From: Actinomycetes bacterium
GTDB taxonomy: Bacteria > Actinomycetota > Acidimicrobiia > Acidimicrobiales > RAAP-2
Direction of reading: 5' to 3'
Length of the DNA: 64,000 bases
Assembly: GCA_021791145.1 (NCBI GenBank)
Contig: JAJYXE010000007.1
Coordinates: 1-64,000, forward strand
Position 1 is the stretch's first letter. Every line of letters begins with the position of its first letter. The translations under genes and the position numbers were made by a program. The notes below the pieces were generated by a model that saw nothing but the letters and a program-made list of their open reading frames with translations, did not search any database and was not told the DNA's origin. Below are positions 33,939-42,925 of the stretch, piece by piece.

Positions 33939-36900
33939 GCGCCGCGCATGCTACCGGTCCCTGCTGCGTCATCGGGAGCCGGAAGCAGTGTGGCCAGGAG
34001 CGCGCCGAGCTGGTCCGCAGGGAGCGCGTCACCGGTGAGGGGCACCACGAGCCGGCGCAGCTGCTCCCGGTAGGTTGCAGCGGGGGCGACGCGACGGAGG
34101 CGGACCTGAGCGCTTGCCGGCAACGTGACCGGCGACAGCTTCGCGACAGCATGGCGAGCCCCGCCGGCACGGGCGGACGAGACCGCGATCTCCTCGATCC
34201 CGGTCCGAAGGCACTCGGCTCGGAGGCGAGCGAGCGAGAGCAGCCCGGCCGCCGCCGGCGGCAGCGGCCCGTAGCGGTCGACCCACTCCTCGGCGATGTC
34301 GTCGACGTCGGCGATCGTGGTCGCCGACGCGAGCCGCCGGTAGGCCTCGAGGCGGGCGTCCTCGAGCGGGACGTACTCGGGCGGGAGGTTGGCGTCGCCG
34401 GGGACGTCGAGCGAGACGGCCGGAGGTTGCGGACGCGGATCGCCACGCGCCTCCGCCACGGCCTCGGCCACCATCTGGACGTAGAGGTCGTAGCCGACCG
34501 CCGCGATGTGACCCGACTGTGTGGACCCGAGCAAGTTGCCCGCGCCCCGGATCTCGAGGTCGCGCATCGCGATCTTGAACCCCGCGCCGAGCTCGGTGTG
34601 CTCGCCGACGGTCCGCAGCCGCTCGTAGGCCTGTTCGGTGAGCACACGGTCGGCGGGGTGGAACAGGTACGCGTACGCGCGCTGGTTGCTCCGGCCGACG
34701 CGCCCGCGGATCTGGTGGAGCTGGCCGAGGCCGAGCATCTCCGCGCGATCCACCACGAGCGTGTTCACCGTCGGCATGTCGATGCCCGACTCGATGATCG
34801 TCGTGCACACGAGCACGTCGAACTTGCGCTCCCAGAAGTCGAGGACCACCTGCTCGAGGCTGCCTTCGTCCATCTGGCCGTGCGCGACCGCGATCCGTGC
34901 TTCGGGGACGAGCGTACGAAGCCGGGCCGCGACCGTCTCGATGTCCGACACGCGATTGTGCACGAAGAAGACCTGCCCCTCGCGGAGGAGCTCGCGGCGG
35001 ATGGCCTCGGACACCGCGGCGTCGTCGTACTCCCCGACGTAGGTGAGGATCGGCCGGCGGTCTGCCGGTGGCGTGTTCACGAGAGACAAGTCCCGGATCC
35101 CGGTGAGCGCCATCTCCAGCGTCCTCGGGATGGGGCTCGCCGTCAGGGTGAGCACGTCGACACCTTCGGAGATGCGCTTCACCGCCTCTTTGTGCGTCAC
35201 GCCGAAGCGTTGCTCCTCGTCGACGACGAGAAGGCCGAGGTCCTTGAAGCGGACGTCGTGCGCGAGCAGCCGGTGGGTTCCCACGACGACGTCGACCGAC
35301 CCGTCCGCGACGCCGTCGACGACCTTCTTGGCCTGCGCGGGCGAAAGGAAGCGGCTCAGCAGCTCCACCCTCACCGGGAAGCCCGAGTAGCGGTCGGCGA
35401 ACGTCTGATGGTGCTGGCTCGCGAGCAAGGTGGTCGGCACCAGGATCGCTGCCTGTTTGCCGTCCTGGACCGCCTTGAAGACGGCTCGCACGGCGACCTC
35501 GGTCTTGCCGAAGCCGACGTCGCCGCAGACGAGACGGTCCATCGGCCTCGGCAGCTCCATGTCGGCCTTGACCTCTGCGATCGCGCGAAGCTGGTCGGCG
35601 GTCTCCGTATAGGGGAACGACGACTCGAGCTCGTGCTGCCACGGCGAGTCGGGTGCGAACGCATGCCCCTGCACCTCGAGCCGCCTGCGGTAGAGGGCGA
35701 CGAGCTCCTGGGCCACTTCGCCCGCGGCCGCCCGCGCCCGCGCGCGGGTGCGCTGCCAGTCCGCCCCGCCCATCTTCGAGAGAGTGGGGGACTCCCCTCC
35801 GCTGTAGGGGGTGACGGCCTCGATCTGGTCGACGGGAAGGTAGAGCCGGTCGCTGCCGCGGAACTCGAGGACGAGGTAGTCGCGCGCGGTCCCCGCGACC
35901 GTGCGGGTCGTCATACCGGCGTAGCGCGCCACGCCGTGCTGACGATGGACGACGTAGCCCCCTGGACCGAGATCGTCGAAGAACCCGTCGGTGGGCCGGG
36001 CGCGTGGCCGGGCGCGCCGATGCGCGGCGCGCCGTCCGGTGACGTCGGTCTCGGAGAGCACGGCCACGCGCGCGCCGGGCAGCGCGAACCCCGAGGAGAT
36101 CGCCGCGGTCACCACCTGGACGCCCGCGGCGACCTCCGCACGCTCCGCTGCTCGAGCAGCCACACCCTCCTCCGCCAGCACTTCAGAGAGCCTCGAGGTC
36201 CCGAGGCGGCTGGTCGCGCACAGAGTGACCGAGTACCCATCCTCTGCGAGGGTGCGCACCTGGCGCGCGAGGCGGGCGGCGTCACCGGCGACGTGCTCGA
36301 AGCCCCGGACGACGATAGAGGGCGTGCCCGGCGTGTCGGCGACGGGGACGATCGCCAGTGACGCCGCCTTCGTGCGCACGAGCAGCCTGGAGAAGGGGAG
36401 GTGCAGCCGCGGGAAGCGCGAGCCCGGGCCCGAGTCGTCGTCGGGCGGCGCGCCCCAGGTCGTCGCCAGCGTGTCGGCGAGCGCGGCCTCCTCGGAGACG
36501 ACTTCGAGCGCGCGGTCCCGGACGCGGCGATGCTCGATGACGACGACCTGCGCGTTGGCGTCGAGAAGATCGGGGAGCAGCTCCTCTGCGGGGTGGAGCC
36601 AGGGCAGCCACGACTCCATCCCGTCGAATGCCTCGCCCGCAGCGATGCGCTCCCAGTTGCGGCGACCCCACGGCTCCTCGTCGACGAGCGCAGCTGCCCT
36701 GGCGCGCACCGGCTCGGTGAGCACCAGCTCTCGGCACCCGTACACGACCGCGGCATCGAGCGGACCCGTCGACCGCTGGTCGGCGACGTCGAACGCCGTC
36801 AACCGGTCCACCTCGTCGCCGAACAGGTCGATCCGGACCGGCACATCGGACGTGGAGGGGAACACGTCGACGATCCCGCCGCGCACCGCGAACTCGCCGC

Positions 36901-37525
36901 GGTGCTCCACTTGCGGTTCCCGCCGGTAGCCGGCGGCCGAGAGCCACGACGTGGCCCCACCCACGTCGAGCCGCTCCCCGCGACGCACCACGAGCGGAGC
37001 GGCGATCTCCCGCCAGGGAGCCAGGCGCTGCAGGAGCGAGCGCACCGACGCGACCACGATCGCGGGGTAGCCGGCCCCACCGGCGTCAGCGGCACCGGCG
37101 GCACCGCCAGACCCGCCGCCGCTCGTCGCGCGGGCCAGCCGCCAGATCAGCGCGAGCCGTTGGCCCATCGTGGCAACGTCCGGGCTCACCCGTTCGAACG
37201 GCAACGTCTCCCAGGCCGGCAGCCTGACGACCGGCTGCGACACCTCGCCGGCGACCTGCAGATCCGGCGTCCCGGCCGGGTCCACGAAGCACGCCAGGTC
37301 CGCAGTCAACCGCTCCGCGTCGGCCTCGGTCGCGGTGACGACCAGCATCGGACGCCGATCGGAGAGCCGCGCGAGTCCCGCGACCGTGAACGCCTGCGCC
37401 GCGCCGGCGACGGCGAGGGTCCCCCCCGCGACCCCGACGACGCGCGCGAGGGACGGCTCGTTGCGCAACGCGCCGGTGAGCGGCGCGAGTGGCGCGAGCG
37501 GGGCTGCGACCGGGTCAGCCGTCAC
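33935..37525 (-). CDS. mfd: Transcription-repair coupling factor Mfd
   Basis: 1196 aa from GTG 37525, overlapping the pth stop by 11 bases. Mfd is a cytoplasmic ATP-driven translocase that removes RNA polymerase stalled at lesions and recruits UvrA. Regions in order: UvrB-like N-terminus (LPAWETLPFERVSPD, EHRGEFAVRGGIVDVFPST), RNAP-interacting module (GGYVVHRQHGVARYAGM, DRLYLPVDQIEAVTPYSG), then helicase motifs GDVGFGKTEVAVRA (Walker A), VVDEEQRFGV (II), LTLTASPIPRTLEMAL (III), CTTIIESGIDMPTVNT and QIRGRVGRSNQRAYAYL (VI), and a C-terminal TRCF domain. A Gly/Ala-rich insert near 136-150 is not conserved. Its ATGA stop couples to a tiny ORF. Confidence 0.97.
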   Translation of the reverse strand: MTADPVAAPLAPLAPLTGALRNEPSLARVVGVAGGTLAVAGAAQAFTVAGLARLSDRRPMLVVTATEADAERLTADLACFVDPAGTPDLQVAGEVSQPVVRLPAWETLPFERVSPDVATMGQRLALIWRLARATSGGGSGGAAGAADAGGAGYPAIVVASVRSLLQRLAPWREIAAPLVVRRGERLDVGGATSWLSAAGYRREPQVEHRGEFAVRGGIVDVFPSTSDVPVRIDLFGDEVDRLTAFDVADQRSTGPLDAAVVYGCRELVLTEPVRARAAALVDEEPWGRRNWERIAAGEAFDGMESWLPWLHPAEELLPDLLDANAQVVVIEHRRVRDRALEVVSEEAALADTLATTWGAPPDDDSGPGSRFPRLHLPFSRLLVRTKAASLAIVPVADTPGTPSIVVRGFEHVAGDAARLARQVRTLAEDGYSVTLCATSRLGTSRLSEVLAEEGVAARAAERAEVAAGVQVVTAAISSGFALPGARVAVLSETDVTGRRAAHRRARPRARPTDGFFDDLGPGGYVVHRQHGVARYAGMTTRTVAGTARDYLVLEFRGSDRLYLPVDQIEAVTPYSGGESPTLSKMGGADWQRTRARARAAAGEVAQELVALYRRRLEVQGHAFAPDSPWQHELESSFPYTETADQLRAIAEVKADMELPRPMDRLVCGDVGFGKTEVAVRAVFKAVQDGKQAAILVPTTLLASQHHQTFADRYSGFPVRVELLSRFLSPAQAKKVVDGVADGSVDVVVGTHRLLAHDVRFKDLGLLVVDEEQRFGVTHKEAVKRISEGVDVLTLTASPIPRTLEMALTGIRDLSLVNTPPADRRPILTYVGEYDDAAVSEAIRRELLREGQVFFVHNRVSDIETVAARLRTLVPEARIAVAHGQMDEGSLEQVVLDFWERKFDVLVCTTIIESGIDMPTVNTLVVDRAEMLGLGQLHQIRGRVGRSNQRAYAYLFHPADRVLTEQAYERLRTVGEHTELGAGFKIAMRDLEIRGAGNLLGSTQSGHIAAVGYDLYVQMVAEAVAEARGDPRPQPPAVSLDVPGDANLPPEYVPLEDARLEAYRRLASATTIADVDDIAEEWVDRYGPLPPAAAGLLSLARLRAECLRTGIEEIAVSSARAGGARHAVAKLSPVTLPASAQVRLRRVAPAATYREQLRRLVVPLTGDALPADQLGALLATLLPAPDDAAGTGSMRGA

Positions 37526-38081
37526 CGTTGCACCTGTTCATCGCAGCACCCACTCCCTCATTCACGATGATCTCGACCGCGTCGGCCGCCGTTTCGATTG
37601 CGCCGTCGAGCAGCGCACGCTCCGCCTTGCCCGGACGCCGCAACACGTAGTCCGCCCCCTGCTGCCTTCCCGGCGGCTTCCCGATCCCGATCCTGACCCT
37701 CACGAACTCGGCGGTGTGCAGATGGTCGCGCACCGATTGCAGGCCCTTGTGCCCGGCGAGGCCGCCACCGAGCTTGACCCGAACCCGGCCCGGCGGGAGG
37801 TCGAGCTCGTCGTGGAGGACCACGAGGCGGGAGGGGTCCTCGATGCCGAAGCGCCGCATGAGCGGCCGCACTGTCGCGCCCGACTCGTTCATGTACGTGT
37901 TGGGGATGGCCAGCGCGACCCTCACGGCGCCGATCCGGACCTCCTCGACGACCGCTCGCTGACCCTTCTCCGGTCGCAGGCGGCCCGTGCCGCAGCGCCT
38001 GGAGACGGCTCGCACGGCCTCAGCACCGACATTGTGCCGCGTGCCCTCGTAGTCGGGACCGGGGTTGGAGAGCCCGACCAC
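37515..38081 (-). CDS. pth: Peptidyl-tRNA hydrolase
   Basis: 188 aa if read from GTG 38081. It hydrolyses peptidyl-tRNA to recycle stalled tRNAs. Motifs are GLSNPGPDYEGTRHNVG (with the catalytic His), PNTYMNESG, LVVLHDELDLPPGRVRVKLGGGLAGHKGLQSV and FVRVRIGIGKPPG. The GTG start lies inside the first beta strand: homologues have several more residues before VGLxNPG. The same frame is open upstream to the rplY stop with no ATG, GTG or TTG. A CTG at 38162, six bases after the rplY stop, would give 215 aa and include ADVLVVGL. The true start may be that CTG. It is co-directional with rplY and mfd. Confidence 0.93.
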   Translation of the reverse strand: MVGLSNPGPDYEGTRHNVGAEAVRAVSRRCGTGRLRPEKGQRAVVEEVRIGAVRVALAIPNTYMNESGATVRPLMRRFGIEDPSRLVVLHDELDLPPGRVRVKLGGGLAGHKGLQSVRDHLHTAEFVRVRIGIGKPPGRQQGADYVLRRPGKAERALLDGAIETAADAVEIIVNEGVGAAMNRCNGDG

Positions 38082-38165
38082 GAGGACGTCGGCGGGGGTG
38101 CCCCAGTGAGAGCCCGCGTCGCGGTCGCGGCCCCGTCCGCGCCCGCCGAAGAGCGGCGCCAGGGC

Positions 38166-38816
38166 TTAGCCCTCGTGCAGCTCAGGCGCGGCAGGCTCCC
38201 CGCCTCCCGCTTCGCCAGCCGAGGCAGGGGCGCCCTCCCCCTCCTCTGCGCCGGCCTGCACCCTGGGCGGCACACCCGTCACGACCGGCACCTCGTCGTC
38301 GAGATCCACTGACACCCCGCTCGGAAGACCGAGATCACCCACCCGGATCACGCCGCCGATCGTGAGCGCCGAGATGTCCACCTCGAAGTGCGTCGGGATG
38401 TCCGCCGGCTTCGCGCGTACCGGGAGGGTGAACAGCTGCTGGTCGACGAGCCCGTCGCCGTGATGGACCTCGATCGCCTCCCCCTCGAGGAAGATGGGCA
38501 CGTCCGCCGCGATGACCTCGTCGTGGCGGACGATCTGGAAGTCGACATGGGTGACCGTGCCGCGCACCGGGTGGTGCTGGAGCTCACGAGCCACCGTGAG
38601 GTACGTCTTGCCGCCGGCACGCAGCGAGAGGAGCGTGTTCGTCCCCGCCTGCCCGGACAGCGCGACTCGGAGGTCCCGGGCCGCGATCGCCACCGGCACC
38701 GGCTCGGTGCCGTGGCCGTAGACGATCCCAGGGATCTTCCCTTCGGCACGCAGTCGCCGGGACGCGGCAGAGCCGAGGGGCCTTCCGGCCTCCGCTTCCA
38801 GGACGATCTCGGCCAT
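38166..38816 (-). CDS. rplY: 50S ribosomal protein L25/general stress protein Ctc
   Basis: 216 aa from ATG 38816, with AAGGAG seven bases upstream, one of the few classic Shine-Dalgarno sites here. The N-terminal L25 domain binds 5S rRNA: EAEAGRPLGSAASRRLRAEGKIPGIVYGHG, TNTLLSLRAGGKTYLTVARELQHHPVRGTVTHVDFQ. The C-terminal Ctc (TL5) beta domain follows: VPIFLEGEA and VDISALTIGGVIRVGDL. An acidic/Gly-Ala tail ends it. It precedes pth, the usual actinobacterial order. Confidence 0.96.
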   Translation of the reverse strand: MAEIVLEAEAGRPLGSAASRRLRAEGKIPGIVYGHGTEPVPVAIAARDLRVALSGQAGTNTLLSLRAGGKTYLTVARELQHHPVRGTVTHVDFQIVRHDEVIAADVPIFLEGEAIEVHHGDGLVDQQLFTLPVRAKPADIPTHFEVDISALTIGGVIRVGDLGLPSGVSVDLDDEVPVVTGVPPRVQAGAEEGEGAPASAGEAGGGEPAAPELHEG

Positions 38817-38972
38817 GGAGGGTCTCCTTCGAAAAACCTAGGGCATCACCGGCATGACCGGCGTCGCTGCCGGTGGTGCAGGGACGACCTCCCTCTCGCG
38901 CGACGAGGAGGTCGGGCATCGCGGCAGCGGGCTTCAAGCCTAGCGTGCGGGTGGAGCGCCGCTCCAGGGGCG

Positions 38973-40103
38973 TCAGGACTTCGCCGTCGCCTCGAGCGCC
39001 GCCTGGACCAGCCCCGCCCCCCTCGCGTCGCCGACCAGGCCCGACGCCATCTTGTTCATGACGTAGGCCACGCACAGCCGCCTGTCGAAGTCCACCACCA
39101 CGACGGACCCGCCCCACCCTCCCCAGGCGCAGATCCTCGGTCCTTCGGGCACCGGGCCGCCGGAGAGCGCGAAGCCCAAGCCGAACCGCAGCGGCACGCC
39201 GAGCACCAGGTCCTTGCCGTCCGACTGCTGCTCGAAGACGCGCTCGCAGCCGGCCTCCGAGAGGAGCCGCACCCCTCGTGCTTCGCCTCCGCACGCGAGG
39301 ACCGAGTGGACGGCCGCCACCGAGCGCGCGTTGCCGTGGCCGTTGGCGGCCGGGATCTCGGCCCGGCGCCATTGCGCGCTGGACGACGCCTCGGCGGGCA
39401 CCAGCGGATTGAGGAACGTGCGCAGGGCGAGTGGCGCATCCTCCTGGTTGATGCGCGCGAGATGGTCCGGCGGCACCACCGGCGCGACCCGCTCGTCAGC
39501 CTGCTCGGGGGTGCCGATGAGGAAGTCCGCACGGAGTGGGCCGGCCACCTGCTCGGCGAAGAACCGGCCGACGCTCTGGCCGGTGATCCGACGGACCACC
39601 TCGCCGACCAGGTATCCTTGAGTGAGCGCATGGTACCCGGACGCCGAACCGGGCGTCCACCACGGCTCCTCGGCGGCGAGGAGCGCCGTCGCCTTCTCCC
39701 AGTCGTAGAGGTCTTCCAACGTCATGGGCGCCGCCCAGCCCGAAAGCCCCGACGTGTGGCCCAGCAAGTGGCGGACCTCCACGTCGCGCTTGCCTCCCGC
39801 TGCGAACTCCGGCCAGTAGCGCTCGACAGGCGCGGCGACGTCGAGCTCGCCCGCGTCGGCCAGCATGAGCGCGACCAGTGCGGTCATCGTCTTGGTGGTC
39901 GACCAGACGTTGACGATGGTGTCGGCGGACCAGGGCGTCGTCCGGTCGGGGTCCACGTAGCCCCCCCAGAGGTCGACCACGGGCTCACCGTCGAGGTGGA
40001 CGGCGCAGGACGCCCCGAGGTCCGATCCGTCCGAGAGGTTCCTCTCGAACGCGGACCGGACGCTTGCGAACCGCTCGTCGCAGTGCCCGGACGCCTCTGG
40101 CAT
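38973..40103 (-). CDS. Beta-lactamase-family serine hydrolase (EstB/class C-like)
   Basis: 376 aa from ATG 40103. This is a penicillin-binding-protein fold: catalytic STTK at 68-71 (Ser68, Lys71), the tyrosine motif YHAL near 157 in place of YxN, LLGHTSGLSGW at 113-122, and a C-terminal GWGGSVVVVDFDRRLCVAYVMNKM with the HxG-equivalent GGWGG. There is no signal peptide, so it is more likely a cytoplasmic esterase or amidase than a resistance enzyme. It sits between rplY and prs, so it is an insertion relative to the conserved order. The 156 bases to rplY hold no recognisable feature beyond the rplY Shine-Dalgarno site. Confidence 0.9.
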   Translation of the reverse strand: MPEASGHCDERFASVRSAFERNLSDGSDLGASCAVHLDGEPVVDLWGGYVDPDRTTPWSADTIVNVWSTTKTMTALVALMLADAGELDVAAPVERYWPEFAAGGKRDVEVRHLLGHTSGLSGWAAPMTLEDLYDWEKATALLAAEEPWWTPGSASGYHALTQGYLVGEVVRRITGQSVGRFFAEQVAGPLRADFLIGTPEQADERVAPVVPPDHLARINQEDAPLALRTFLNPLVPAEASSSAQWRRAEIPAANGHGNARSVAAVHSVLACGGEARGVRLLSEAGCERVFEQQSDGKDLVLGVPLRFGLGFALSGGPVPEGPRICAWGGWGGSVVVVDFDRRLCVAYVMNKMASGLVGDARGAGLVQAALEATAKS

Positions 40104-40124
40104 CGGATTCGCGTCGTGCCCGCG

Positions 40125-41105
40125 TCAGGCGAGGTTCTCGCCGCCGAAGATCTCCGACACGGAGGTGTCCTCGAAGACCGCGTCGATCGCGTCGGCGATG
40201 ACCTTGGCGACCGACAGGACTTCGAGCTTCTCGAACAGCCGGTCCTCGGAAACCGGCAGCGTGTCGGTCACCACCACCCTCGAGATCGGCGACGCCTTGA
40301 GCCTGTCTGCGGCCGGGTCCGAGAGGACGGGGTGGGTTGCCATGGCCCAGACGTCGGACGCGCCCGCGTCAGCGAGGAGCTCTGCGGCAGCGCACACGGT
40401 CCCCGCGGTGTCGATCATGTCGTCGATGATCACGCACCGACGTCCGGCGACGTCACCGACGACATGGCGCGCCTCGACCTGGTTGGCGGTGCCCCGCGGG
40501 CGCGTCTTGTGGACGAGCGCGAGGTCGGAGCCGAGGTGCTGGCTGAAGCGCTCGGCGACCTTCACGCGGCCAGCGTCGGGCGCGACGACGACCATGTCCG
40601 AGGAGCAGTCGTCGAAGTGCTCGCGCAGGTAAGACTCGAGCACCGGGGTCGCGGTGAGATGGTCGAACGGCACGTCGAAGAACCCCTGGATCTGCCCTGA
40701 GTGCAGGTCGACGCTCACCACCCGATCAGCGCCTGCCGCGGACAAGACATCCGCCACGAGCTTGGCGGTGATCGGCTCCCTTCCCGTCGCCTTGCGATCC
40801 TGGCGCGAGTAGCCGTAGTAGGGACAGACCGCGGTGATCCTCTTCGCCGACGCTCGCTTGGCGGCGTCGATCATGATGAGCTGCTCCATGAGCGCGTCGT
40901 TCACCGGACCGCAGTGCGTCTGCACGATGAAGACGTCGCAGCCCCGGACCGACATGTCGTAACGGCAGTGGATCTCGCCGTTGGCGAACTCCCGGAGGTT
41001 CGCCTCGCTCAGCTCCACGCCGAGGTGCGCCGCAATCTGCTCGGCGAGCACGGGGTGAGAGCGGCCCGAGACGAGGACGAGGCGCCGACGCGGGATGAAC
41101 TCCAC
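40125..41105 (-). CDS. prs: Ribose-phosphate pyrophosphokinase
   Basis: 326 aa from the leaderless GTG 41105. It makes PRPP from ribose 5-phosphate and ATP for nucleotide, His and Trp synthesis. Landmarks are RRLVLVSGRSHPVLAEQIA, REFANGEIHCRYDMSVRGCDVFIVQTHC, CPYYGYSRQDRK (ATP loop), VVSVDLHSGQIQGFFDVPFDHL (metal site), VVAPDAGRVKVAERF and the PRPP-binding VIIDDMIDTAGT. Length and motifs are those of class I enzymes. It follows the glmU-like gene, the usual pairing, but has its own promoter embedded at that gene's end. Confidence 0.97.
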   Translation of the reverse strand: MEFIPRRRLVLVSGRSHPVLAEQIAAHLGVELSEANLREFANGEIHCRYDMSVRGCDVFIVQTHCGPVNDALMEQLIMIDAAKRASAKRITAVCPYYGYSRQDRKATGREPITAKLVADVLSAAGADRVVSVDLHSGQIQGFFDVPFDHLTATPVLESYLREHFDDCSSDMVVVAPDAGRVKVAERFSQHLGSDLALVHKTRPRGTANQVEARHVVGDVAGRRCVIIDDMIDTAGTVCAAAELLADAGASDVWAMATHPVLSDPAADRLKASPISRVVVTDTLPVSEDRLFEKLEVLSVAKVIADAIDAVFEDTSVSEIFGGENLA

Positions 41106-41112
41106 GTCGACG

Positions 41113-41118
41113 ACGCTA
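41113..41118 (-). promoter_or_regulatory. -10 box TAGCGT, leaderless start of prs
   Basis: On the minus strand TAGCGT ends 7 bases before GTG 41105 and contains the stop codon of the glmU-like gene. Confidence 0.5.
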
Positions 41119-42297
41119 TCTCCTGGTGTCGGGCTCCGCGTCGGGCTCCGCGTCGGGCACAGGACCGGCGCCCAGGCCGCCGAGGGCCGCGCCGAGGACC
41201 GTGAACGGCGGGACGATCGCTCCCGGCCCGACCTCCGCGCCCGGCCCGAGCGTCGCGAAGGGCCCGACCCGCGCCCCCGCGCCCACGACGGCACCGACGC
41301 ACACGCTGTGGCGCACCTCGGCGCGCTCGCCGACCCTGGTGTCGACCAGGGTCGACTGGGGGCCGATCTCGGCGGCCTCACCGATCGTCGACTCGCCGCG
41401 AAGGATGACCCCAGGGAGCAGCGACACGTCGGTGGAGAGCTGCACCTCGGCGTCCACGTAGGTCCGCTCGGGGTCCCACATCGTCACGCCCCGCCTCATC
41501 CACCGCTCGTTGATGCGATCGCGGAGCTCGGCCTCTGCGATCGCGAGCTGGGCACGATCGTTGACGCCCGCCGCCTCCATCGGATCGGCGACCATGAGCG
41601 CCTCGACCCGGTAACCGGCCGCCGACAGGACGCCCACGACGTCGGTCAAGTAGTACTCGCCCTGCTCGTTGGCGGGCCGGAGCCGCCGGAGCGACGGGGC
41701 GAGCACGCTGCGCCTGAAGCAGTAGATCGAGGTGTTGATCTCGGTGATCTGCCTCTCCTCTACCGTCGCGTCGCGGTCCTCTACGACCCGCAGGACGCTC
41801 CCGTCCTTGCCGCGGACGACGCGGCCATAGCCGGCGGCGTCGCTGACATCGGCCGCGAGCAGCGTGGCGCCGGCCTGACGCTCTCGATGGTGGCGAACGA
41901 GGGCGGCGAGCGTCGGTGGCCGCACGAGCGGGGTGTCGCCCGGGAGGACCACCACGTCGCCCTCCTGGTCGTCCCCGGACTCTGTGTCCGCGAGCAGGCC
42001 GGTGAGCCCCACGGCTGCCGCGTCGCCGGTCCCCCGCTGCTCGTGCTGGGTGACGATCTCGATGGAGAGGCTCTTGGGCGCGTGGTCGACCAGCGTCCGG
42101 CTCACCCACTCCCCGTGATGGCCGACCACGACGACCACACGCTCGACGTCGAGCTCTGCGAGCGCGTCGAGGACGTGGAGCACCATGGGCCGGCCACAGA
42201 GCCGGTGCAGCGGCTTGGGCCGCTGCGATCGCATGCGGGTGCCCTCCCCCGCGGCGAGGACGACGGCGGAGAGCGGGCCGGTGCTCATGGCGTTCAT
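41116..42297 (-). CDS. glmU: GlmU-like UDP-GlcNAc pyrophosphorylase, acetyltransferase half truncated
   Basis: 393 aa from ATG 42297 (ATG 42288 possible). The N-terminal pyrophosphorylase is complete: LSAVVLAAGEGTRMRSQRPKPLHRLCGRPM, TQHEQRGTGDAA, VLPGDTPLV, YGRVVRGKDGSVLRVVEDRDA, EINTSIYCF and LTDVV. The left-handed beta helix begins normally (GVTMWDPERTYVDAEVQLS, GVILRGESTIG, GARVGPFATLGPGAEVG) but stops where homologues continue with the NFVEVKN, HLxYLGDA and GAGTxxxNYDG segments that form the acetyltransferase active site. About 60-80 residues are missing and the tail is a DAEP repeat. It probably makes UDP-GlcNAc from GlcNAc-1-P only. GlcN-1-P acetylation must come from elsewhere. Confidence 0.88.
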   Translation of the reverse strand: MNAMSTGPLSAVVLAAGEGTRMRSQRPKPLHRLCGRPMVLHVLDALAELDVERVVVVVGHHGEWVSRTLVDHAPKSLSIEIVTQHEQRGTGDAAAVGLTGLLADTESGDDQEGDVVVLPGDTPLVRPPTLAALVRHHRERQAGATLLAADVSDAAGYGRVVRGKDGSVLRVVEDRDATVEERQITEINTSIYCFRRSVLAPSLRRLRPANEQGEYYLTDVVGVLSAAGYRVEALMVADPMEAAGVNDRAQLAIAEAELRDRINERWMRRGVTMWDPERTYVDAEVQLSTDVSLLPGVILRGESTIGEAAEIGPQSTLVDTRVGERAEVRHSVCVGAVVGAGARVGPFATLGPGAEVGPGAIVPPFTVLGAALGGLGAGPVPDAEPDAEPDTRR

Positions 42298-42364
42298 CTT
42301 GCCCCTGTCGGGTGGGCAGGGCGCGCATCGCGCGGGCCGATCGGAGATCAATCCCGGCGCTGGG

Positions 42365-42370
42365 TAGTCT
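42365..42370 (+). promoter_or_regulatory. -10 box TAGTCT upstream of GTG 42379
   Basis: TAGTCT ends 8 bases before the predicted start. No Shine-Dalgarno site is present. Confidence 0.4.
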
Positions 42371-42378
42371 CGCGGCCG

Positions 42379-42846
42379 GTGCCGACCCCCGACGCCGCCC
42401 CGGAGCCTCCGGGCGTCAAGGCCGCCCCGGACGCCTCTCGGCCGAGCTCCTCCAGCATCTGGTGGACCGCGCGTGCGATCGGCCTCCACACCACGCTGGC
42501 CGTCGTCGTCCCCGCATTCCTCGCGCTGTTCTGGTGGCAGGTCCAGCGCGTGCGGCAGGGGAACACGTTGAGCTGGGCCTACGTGTTCGAGTGGCCGTTC
42601 TTCACCGGCTACGCGGTCTACCTGTGGTGGAAGCTGGTCCACGACCAGCCCGACCCCGTGGCGGATCCTCGCAGCGTCTCGGGCCGCTCCACCGGCCCGG
42701 AGCAGCACGGCCGAGACGATCACCGCCTGGACGAGGGGGCCCTCGACGAGCACGGCCTCGACGGGGAAGCCCTCGACGAGGAGCTCGCGGCGTACAACCG
42801 CTACCTCGCCGAACTGCACTCCTCGGGCCGACGCAAGCGGTGGTGA
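42379..42846 (+). CDS. Small two-helix membrane protein of unknown function
   Basis: 155 aa from GTG 42379. A Pro/Ser-rich start is followed by two hydrophobic helices, TTLAVVVPAFLALFWWQVQRV (about 37-57) and WAYVFEWPFFTGYAVYLWWKLV (about 65-86). The C-terminal half is acidic and repetitive (DEGALDEHGLDGEALDEE) and ends with ELAAYNRYLAELHSSGRRKRW. The paired-helix core and the AAYNRYLA tail look conserved-protein-like, but I cannot name the family. It is divergent from glmU and upstream of a GT-C-like gene with its own promoter. Confidence 0.75.
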   Translation: MPTPDAAPEPPGVKAAPDASRPSSSSIWWTARAIGLHTTLAVVVPAFLALFWWQVQRVRQGNTLSWAYVFEWPFFTGYAVYLWWKLVHDQPDPVADPRSVSGRSTGPEQHGRDDHRLDEGALDEHGLDGEALDEELAAYNRYLAELHSSGRRKRW

Positions 42847-42911
42847 GCGGAGCGGCGGCCGCCCGGTGCCGAAGCCGCCGACCGTTGCCGACGGGGCGAG
42901 CGCGCGGCCGA

Positions 42912-42917
42912 TAGGGT
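42912..42917 (+). promoter_or_regulatory. -10 box TAGGGT, leaderless start at 42926
   Basis: TAGGGT ends 8 bases before ATG 42926. A TTGCCG at 42884-42889 is a weak -35 candidate with a long 22-base spacer. Confidence 0.45.
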
Positions 42918-42925
42918 CTCGGCCC

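Noticed and set aside
33692..36361. 889-codon open frame on the plus strand opposite mfd
   Set aside because: It is fully antisense to mfd, whose motifs are unmistakable. Long antisense frames are expected in DNA this GC-rich; the product is Arg/Asp/His-rich with no domain.
38973..40103. Beta-lactamase antibiotic-resistance gene
   Set aside because: The family match is to esterase-like members: there is no signal peptide and YHAL replaces YxN, so a resistance role is not supported.
38388..40700. 770-codon plus-strand frame across rplY, the serine hydrolase and prs
   Set aside because: It is antisense to three well-recognised genes and has no domain of its own.
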